Shown: positions 7,338-11,488 of the stretch, one piece after another | Layout: the number at the start of each line of letters is the position of its first letter | How positions within the stretch are numbered: the stretch's first letter is position 1 | From: Chlamydomonas sphaeroides | Taxonomy: Eukaryota > Chlorophyta > Chlorophyceae > Chlamydomonadales > Chlamydomonadaceae | Assembly (NCBI GenBank): GCA_001662425.1 | Contig: BDDC01001995.1 | Span: 1 to 11,488 of the forward strand | DNA: 11,488 bases | Direction: 5' to 3' | Notes under the pieces: model-generated | The model's database searches: none | The model's input: only the letters and a program-made list of their open reading frames with translations | What the model was told of the DNA's origin: nothing | Position numbers and translations under genes: made by a program

Positions 7338-10300
7338 TCAGTCGATGTGCACCAGGTACTCGGGGTAGGCCTGCGCGTTGTCAAACACCGCCGCAATGAG
7401 GTTGGGCCCATGCAGCCGCCCAACCTGCCAGCACTCGTCGCCCGCCACGTCAGCCGCCGCGCCGTGACCGGAGCCTGCGGCCGCCATCTGCGCACGCCCG
7501 GGCTGGGGCCCCGACGGCGTCCACAGGGCCCCAGAGTGCGCTGCCGCCGCGGGACCCTGGACCGCCCCGATGGCGCCCAGCGGCATGCGCCCTCCCGCGG
7601 GCCCGTAGAGCGCGCCAGGCGCCGCTGTGGTCTGCGGCGGGCAGCCAGGGGTTGCGCGGCTGCAGCACAGGGGCCCGCACTGGGCGTCTTGGGCGGCAGC
7701 TGGCGCCGCGACCCGCGAGCCCCACGCGCATATACACATGCACACGCTGTCCACCGCCCCACCGCCCCATCGCCCCTCGCTCGCACCCACTCGTATACGT
7801 ACACCGCCACACCGGCCCCCCCGAGCCCCGCCCTCCCTCCACAGCGCCCACCTGCATGTACACGCTGTCGGCGCCCGCCGGCGGCTTGCGCAGGCCGCCG
7901 CCGCCCTGCGCCATGCGGCCCAGCGCCACGCGGCACAGCAGCAGCGCGCCGCCGCGGCCCGGGAACACGGCCGGTGACGCGCCGCCAGGGGCGCCGGGCG
8001 GCGGCGGCGGCCCTGCACGCGGCCGGGTCGATCGGGGACTCCATGAATTGAGAGAGTTGCGGCGGGAGGTGACGGCCAGGCCGGCAGCGGCCCGTGCCGT
8101 GTGCTCCTCCCGTGCTCCGGGGAGCTGGCCGTGGGGGGCGTGTTGGGCACTGGTAGCGACCTCCGCTTTGCGGTGTAACAGGTAGCGCAAGGCGGCACCG
8201 CCACGGCCGCCAAGGGGTGTGTGGGAAGCCAGCCGCCACGGTAAGGGGAACGAGGTAGGCCTGCACAGCCGCTCACAACAGCCCCGGTACCCAGCGTTGC
8301 GACCCCACCAGTAGCGCTCCCAGCTCGGGTGCCGTACACTGGATCCCCACACACGTACCCAAGCGGTGGCGCCATGGCCCATTTGCGTCCCCCTTGGCCG
8401 CGTACGGGACGCTGTAGTTGGCGTTGGCGGCAAAGTAGATGCCCGCGCCCAGCGCGCCGCCCCTGGGGCCCGAGGGGCCAGGGCGCGGGAGAGGCAGGTC
8501 GGTGTGCGGGCCGCGGTCCGGGTTTCAAGCGGCTAGGGTACGTGCCACGCCCCGCGCCAAGCAGACCCCGAGGCCCACGCCGAGAACCTGTAGATGCTAG
8601 GGTACGTGCCAGTGTGCCCGTGTGCTCGGATGCCCATGTGCTCGGGTACCCGTATATGCCGTGCTACGCACAACCCATCGCGTGCTCCAGCCATGCTGCC
8701 CTGCACCTTAGCGCCCATGTTGGGCACGCGGAAGCGGCGGGGTTGTGGGTGCGGGGCGGCTCGGGTACGTGCCAATGTGTCATGCCCGGAGCTGCGCAAT
8801 TTTCGCTGGGGTACGGGCCATGCGCATGCGGCCCCTGCGGCCTGGCTCACATGTTGGATAGGCGCATGTCGAAGCCTTCATCCATTATCGCCTGGGGGGC
8901 GGCGGCGGCGGCAGGCGTGGGGACTGGGGAGCTGCAAGAGACGGGGCCAGGCAGGCGCGCAGCAGGGCAGCCGTGTTGCCGCGCTCACTCGTGGCGCAGG
9001 CGGCGAGGAGGCGGGGCTTGGGTCCAGGGCGCCACTCGAGCAGCGAGGTGTCAGGGGTTGTCGGTGCTGAGCGGCAATGCCTGCAGCGGCGGCCTACATT
9101 CCCTCCGCCAGAAGGCAGCCCCCCGGCCCCCCCCCGCCAGGCTCGCACCTGCGTCGCGGATCGCGAGGTGCCGTGCCACAGGTAGGCCTCGGGAGGGGGC
9201 TGCTGCTGGGGGGACACAGACTGCAGCTCCCTGGGGAGGAAGATGGAGCGGCGCAGGGGCCGAGCGGGGTTTGCATGACAGCAATGTCGTGCGATACCCA
9301 TGCCGCCCACGTCACCGCGGCCAGGCACACGTGCCCTCCTTGGCCCCGGCCCCCGCCCCCGTTCCTGCCCCCCACCTCCTGCGGATGCAGAACTTGGTCC
9401 ACAGCCGCCAGTTCTGCACTCGCTCCACCGCCACAACACGGCCGCGGGGCAGGTTGCTGGCCTCCTGAGGGATGGGCAGGCAGGCAGGTGGGCGATTGGC
9501 GGGGCAGGGCAGGGCACAGGGGAGGGGTGGCAGGGCAGCGCAGAGCGGGAGAGCGCTTGGGCAACGCAGGAACGGCGGCAGCGGGGTTGGGCCCCTCGCC
9601 TGGCGCAAGACCGTCTGTCCCAACTGAGCTCCTCCGTGCCACGCTCGCCCCGCACCGACGCACCTCGAACCGGCGCAGTACGCACTCCACCTCGGCAGCC
9701 ACAGCCGCCGCGCGGGCCGCCGCCGCTTCCGACTCCCGCATCGGTGCAGCCGCCGCCGCCGCGGCCGCGCGGTCCGCCTTCGCCGCCGCCGCTGCGGCCG
9801 CCGTGGCCGCCTCCGCCTCCCATGCGCTGTACAGCACCGCGTCTATGCCGCCCACGTCGAGGGCCTGGCGGGGAGGCACACCGGGAGCGAACGCGGCCCC
9901 ACGCCGGCACATGCGGACGTTACGCACTAGACAGGCCGGCCCCCGCACACCCCCACACCCGCACACCAGCTCCTCCGCCCTTCCCATGCCCCCTCGCAGC
10001 GCCGTCTCCATGGCGCTCACCGCCCGCCACACGCCGCCCAATCGTCGCCCGATCGTCACGCCAGCAGCCAGCAGCACCACTCCAGCCCCTTCCCAGCCCC
10101 TCCCGAGCTCGCCTGCAGCGCCGCGTCCGCTGACCCCGCTGCACTGTAGCCGTGGCGGCACCGGCCCACTCACCTGCGTACCCAATCTCACCCCGTCCCA
10201 GCCCCGTCCCTGTCCCGTCCCAGCCCCTCACCCTGCCCAGCCCCTCCCCAAAGCCCACCTGACGCACCGCGTACAGGCAGCCCCACCGCCCACCAACCGT

Positions 10301-11488
10301 CCACCTTATAGCACACGCGCACCTACCACGCACCAACGACAACCGCGCACCGCCAACCGCCAGCCGACCGACGCCCAACCACCTACCCACCTGCAGCGCC
10401 AAGTCCATGGCCGTGTCCAAGCAGCCGCCGCACACCGACAGCAGCTCCAGCGCCTTGCTCCGGCTCAGGCCATTGGCCACAAGCTCCCACACCGCCTGCT
10501 CATCCACAGGGCCGCCGGAGAAGGCGATATGGCCGCCACCCCAGGCCGGGGCGGCGCCGGCGGGCGAGCCGGCGCCGGGCAGCGGCAGCGGCACGCGCTT
10601 CACCGCCAGGCCCTCGGCGGGCGACATGGGGTCCCAGTGGGCCGGCAGCGGCGCGGAGAGCAGCAGGTCAGCTGGCCCAGGCAGGCCGACGGCGGCGGCG
10701 GCGCCGCTGGGGCCCGCGCCGGCGGCGGCCGCGTCGGTGGGAGGGACCTGCGAGGCCAGGTCCTGCACCTGAGGGAGGGAGGGAGGGAGGAAACAGGAGT
10801 GGGGGCACGTGCCCCGGGGCTGCGCTTGCCCCGGGGCTGCGCTTGCACTCGGCGCGGGCCGCCTGGGCGCCTTGGGACGGGGGAAGGAGGGCGTGTGGGA
10901 AGGGCGCGTGGAGAGGGACGGGCGTGGGGCGCTGGCGACAGAGGTGTGGGGAGGCGTGGTGGCTGAGGCGCCGCAGCGGGTCCGGGGCTCGGCGGGCTTG
11001 CGCGCGGGCCGTCATTCCACTGACGTTGTCCTGGGCAGCACAAGCATCTTGGGCTTGGTCACCACAACACTAACAACGCCGTGCCGGGTCCGCAAGATGG
11101 AGCGCTACACCAAAGCACTTCGATGACAGCGTGACGCCCGCATGCCGAACCCAGCCACCTACATGTGGGGTTCTGCTCTACCTAACACTGGAACACACTA
11201 CCCGCCGCCCACGCACCCTGGCCGCCAGCAGGCGCTGCATGTCGCCGCGCGCCATCTTCAGCTCCGCCTGCGCCGCCCGCAGCTCCGCCACCACCGCCGC
11301 CATCGCCTCTGGCGGCAGCAGCCCCGCCGCCGCCGCCGCCGCCGCTGCCGCCTGGGCAGCGCCTGCACCGCCGGCGGCGGCCACCGCCGCCGCCGCGTCG
11401 GGAGACAGCTGTAGCCCAGCCGCAGTCACCGCCGCGGCCGCGCCTGCGCCGGGGCTGGCGGCGGCGGGCGCGACCGCAGCGTCGGCGG
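7338..11488 (-). CDS. UBA-PARP fusion protein, predicted mono-ADP-ribosyltransferase (5' partial, nine exons)
   Basis: Proposed exons are >11488-11217, 10768-10391, 9864-9664, 9464-9376, 9230-9149, 8891-8851, 8462-8359, 8012-7852 and 7679-7338. All eight introns have GT-AG ends and compatible phases, giving 555 residues in the window. Residues 45-100 are Ala-rich and coiled-coil-like (AELRAAQAELKMARGDMQRL). Residues 178-216 form a UBA-type three-helix domain (DEQAVWELVANGLSR, then GGCLDTAMDLAL), which in other proteins binds ubiquitin. A PARP catalytic domain follows: VERVQNWRLW (about 297-306), AYLWHGTS with NAD-binding H332, EGFDMR (345-350), GAGIYFAANANYS with Y363 and Y370, LLLCRVALGR, LRKPPAGADSV, and DNAQAYPEYLV near the end. 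The third triad position, counted from the conserved Gln, is Ile537 rather than Glu, as in mono-ADP-ribosylating PARPs. A low-complexity insert of about 90 residues (443-530) precedes the last strand. The N-terminus lies outside the window. Fold and order are well supported; substrate and process are unknown. Confidence 0.85.
8463..8850 (-). repeat. PARP-like intron carrying dispersed GGGTACGTGCCA repeats
   Basis: This 388-nt intron starts with a consensus GTGAGC donor and ends at CCCCAG. On the + strand it holds an exact 16-bp repeat, GCTAGGGTACGTGCCA, at 8532-8547 and 8596-8611. A third, 12-base core, GGGTACGTGCCA, is at 8763-8774. A TGTGCTCGG motif also recurs near 8618-8645. I recognise no transposon family, so it may be a decayed local duplication. 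Confidence 0.7.
8851..8891 (-). other. 41-nt internal exon of the PARP-like gene
   Basis: Flanked by CCCCCCAG and GTGAGC, this exon encodes AIMDEGFDMRLSN plus two bases of a Met codon. It joins the HGTS exon in phase 0 and the GAGIYFA exon in phase 2. Its EGFDMR is the segment expected between the catalytic His and Tyr motifs of PARP domains, so the exon is needed for a complete NAD pocket. It is easily missed by gene finders because of its length. Confidence 0.85.
9865..10390 (-). other. 526-nt intron of the PARP-like gene with C-rich low complexity
   Basis: This is the longest of the proposed introns, separating the UBA exon from the helical exon that opens the PARP part. On the + strand it is built of C/A-rich and CAGCCCC(T/G)(T/C)CCC-like short repeats (about 10078-10250). 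A CCAACC/CCACC-rich stretch follows (about 10285-10390). I see no coding sequence in it. Confidence 0.6.
10769..10797 (-). promoter_or_regulatory. Polypyrimidine tract and 3' splice site before the UBA exon
   Basis: On the - strand this reads as a run of CCCT units after TTT and ends in CAG at 10769. It is a strong pyrimidine tract and AG acceptor, and it sets the start of the 378-nt exon encoding the UBA domain at 10768. Confidence 0.75.
10812..10845. repeat. 17-bp perfect tandem duplication in a PARP-like intron
   Basis: CCCCGGGGCTGCGCTTG occurs twice back to back (10812-10828 and 10829-10845) inside the intron 11216-10769. Just before it, 10802-10815 is a perfect 14-bp palindrome centred on CACGTG. 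Confidence 0.85.

Noticed and set aside
7338..8528. Single continuous - strand frame ending in QAYPEYLV treated as one exon
   Set aside because: The conserved GIYFAANANYS and LLLCRVALGR motifs over the same span lie in other frames. Only the part from 7679 down fits the protein; the rest is intron or out of frame.
9077..10966. A 629-codon + strand open frame opposite the PARP-like gene
   Set aside because: It runs across several - strand exons and introns that carry clear PARP and UBA motifs. Its product is low-complexity Pro/Ala/Arg, as expected for the antisense of GC-rich coding DNA.

Overview
The window looks like nuclear DNA of a green alga, most likely a volvocine or Chlamydomonas-type chlorophyte. 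The reasons are very high GC, Ala/Pro/Gln/Gly-rich proteins, many short introns (about 140-530 nt) with GTGCG/GTGAG/GTACG donors, long untranslated regions, and TGTAA as the likely poly(A) signal. It is ordinary intron-rich eukaryotic sequence. I see no operon, CRISPR array, RNA gene or intact mobile element. All functional calls rest on motifs read by eye after splicing by hand.

Region 1 (1 to about 1740, + strand): the 3' end of an isovaleryl-CoA dehydrogenase gene of mitochondrial leucine breakdown. Its last intron contains a (GGGAT)13 array, its last exon is 165-326, and a 3' UTR of roughly 1.4 kb ends at one of two TGTAA signals (1695 and 1716). Region 2 (about 1740-2245): intergenic sequence between two convergent genes. 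It holds a degenerate duplicate of an upstream exon of the same dehydrogenase (2010-2140). Region 3 (about 2245-5960, - strand): a three-exon gene for a 512-residue bHLH-leucine-zipper transcription factor with a C-terminal ACT-like domain. The CDS lies within 5880-3971 and is followed by a long 3' UTR.

Region 4 (about 5960-11488, - strand): the 3' nine exons of a gene running off the right edge. It encodes a coiled-coil-like segment, a UBA ubiquitin-binding domain and a PARP-type ADP-ribosyltransferase domain. The His and Tyr of the catalytic triad are present, but the third position reads Ile, so mono-ADP-ribosylation is predicted. The stretch 5960-7337 is its 3' UTR and/or the promoter of the bHLH gene, with no recognisable coding sequence.

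The three genes are unrelated in pathway. The most notable points are the UBA-PARP fusion, rebuilt from nine phase-compatible exons including a 41-nt exon; the exon-split but fully canonical bHLH basic region; and the stray dehydrogenase exon fragment.
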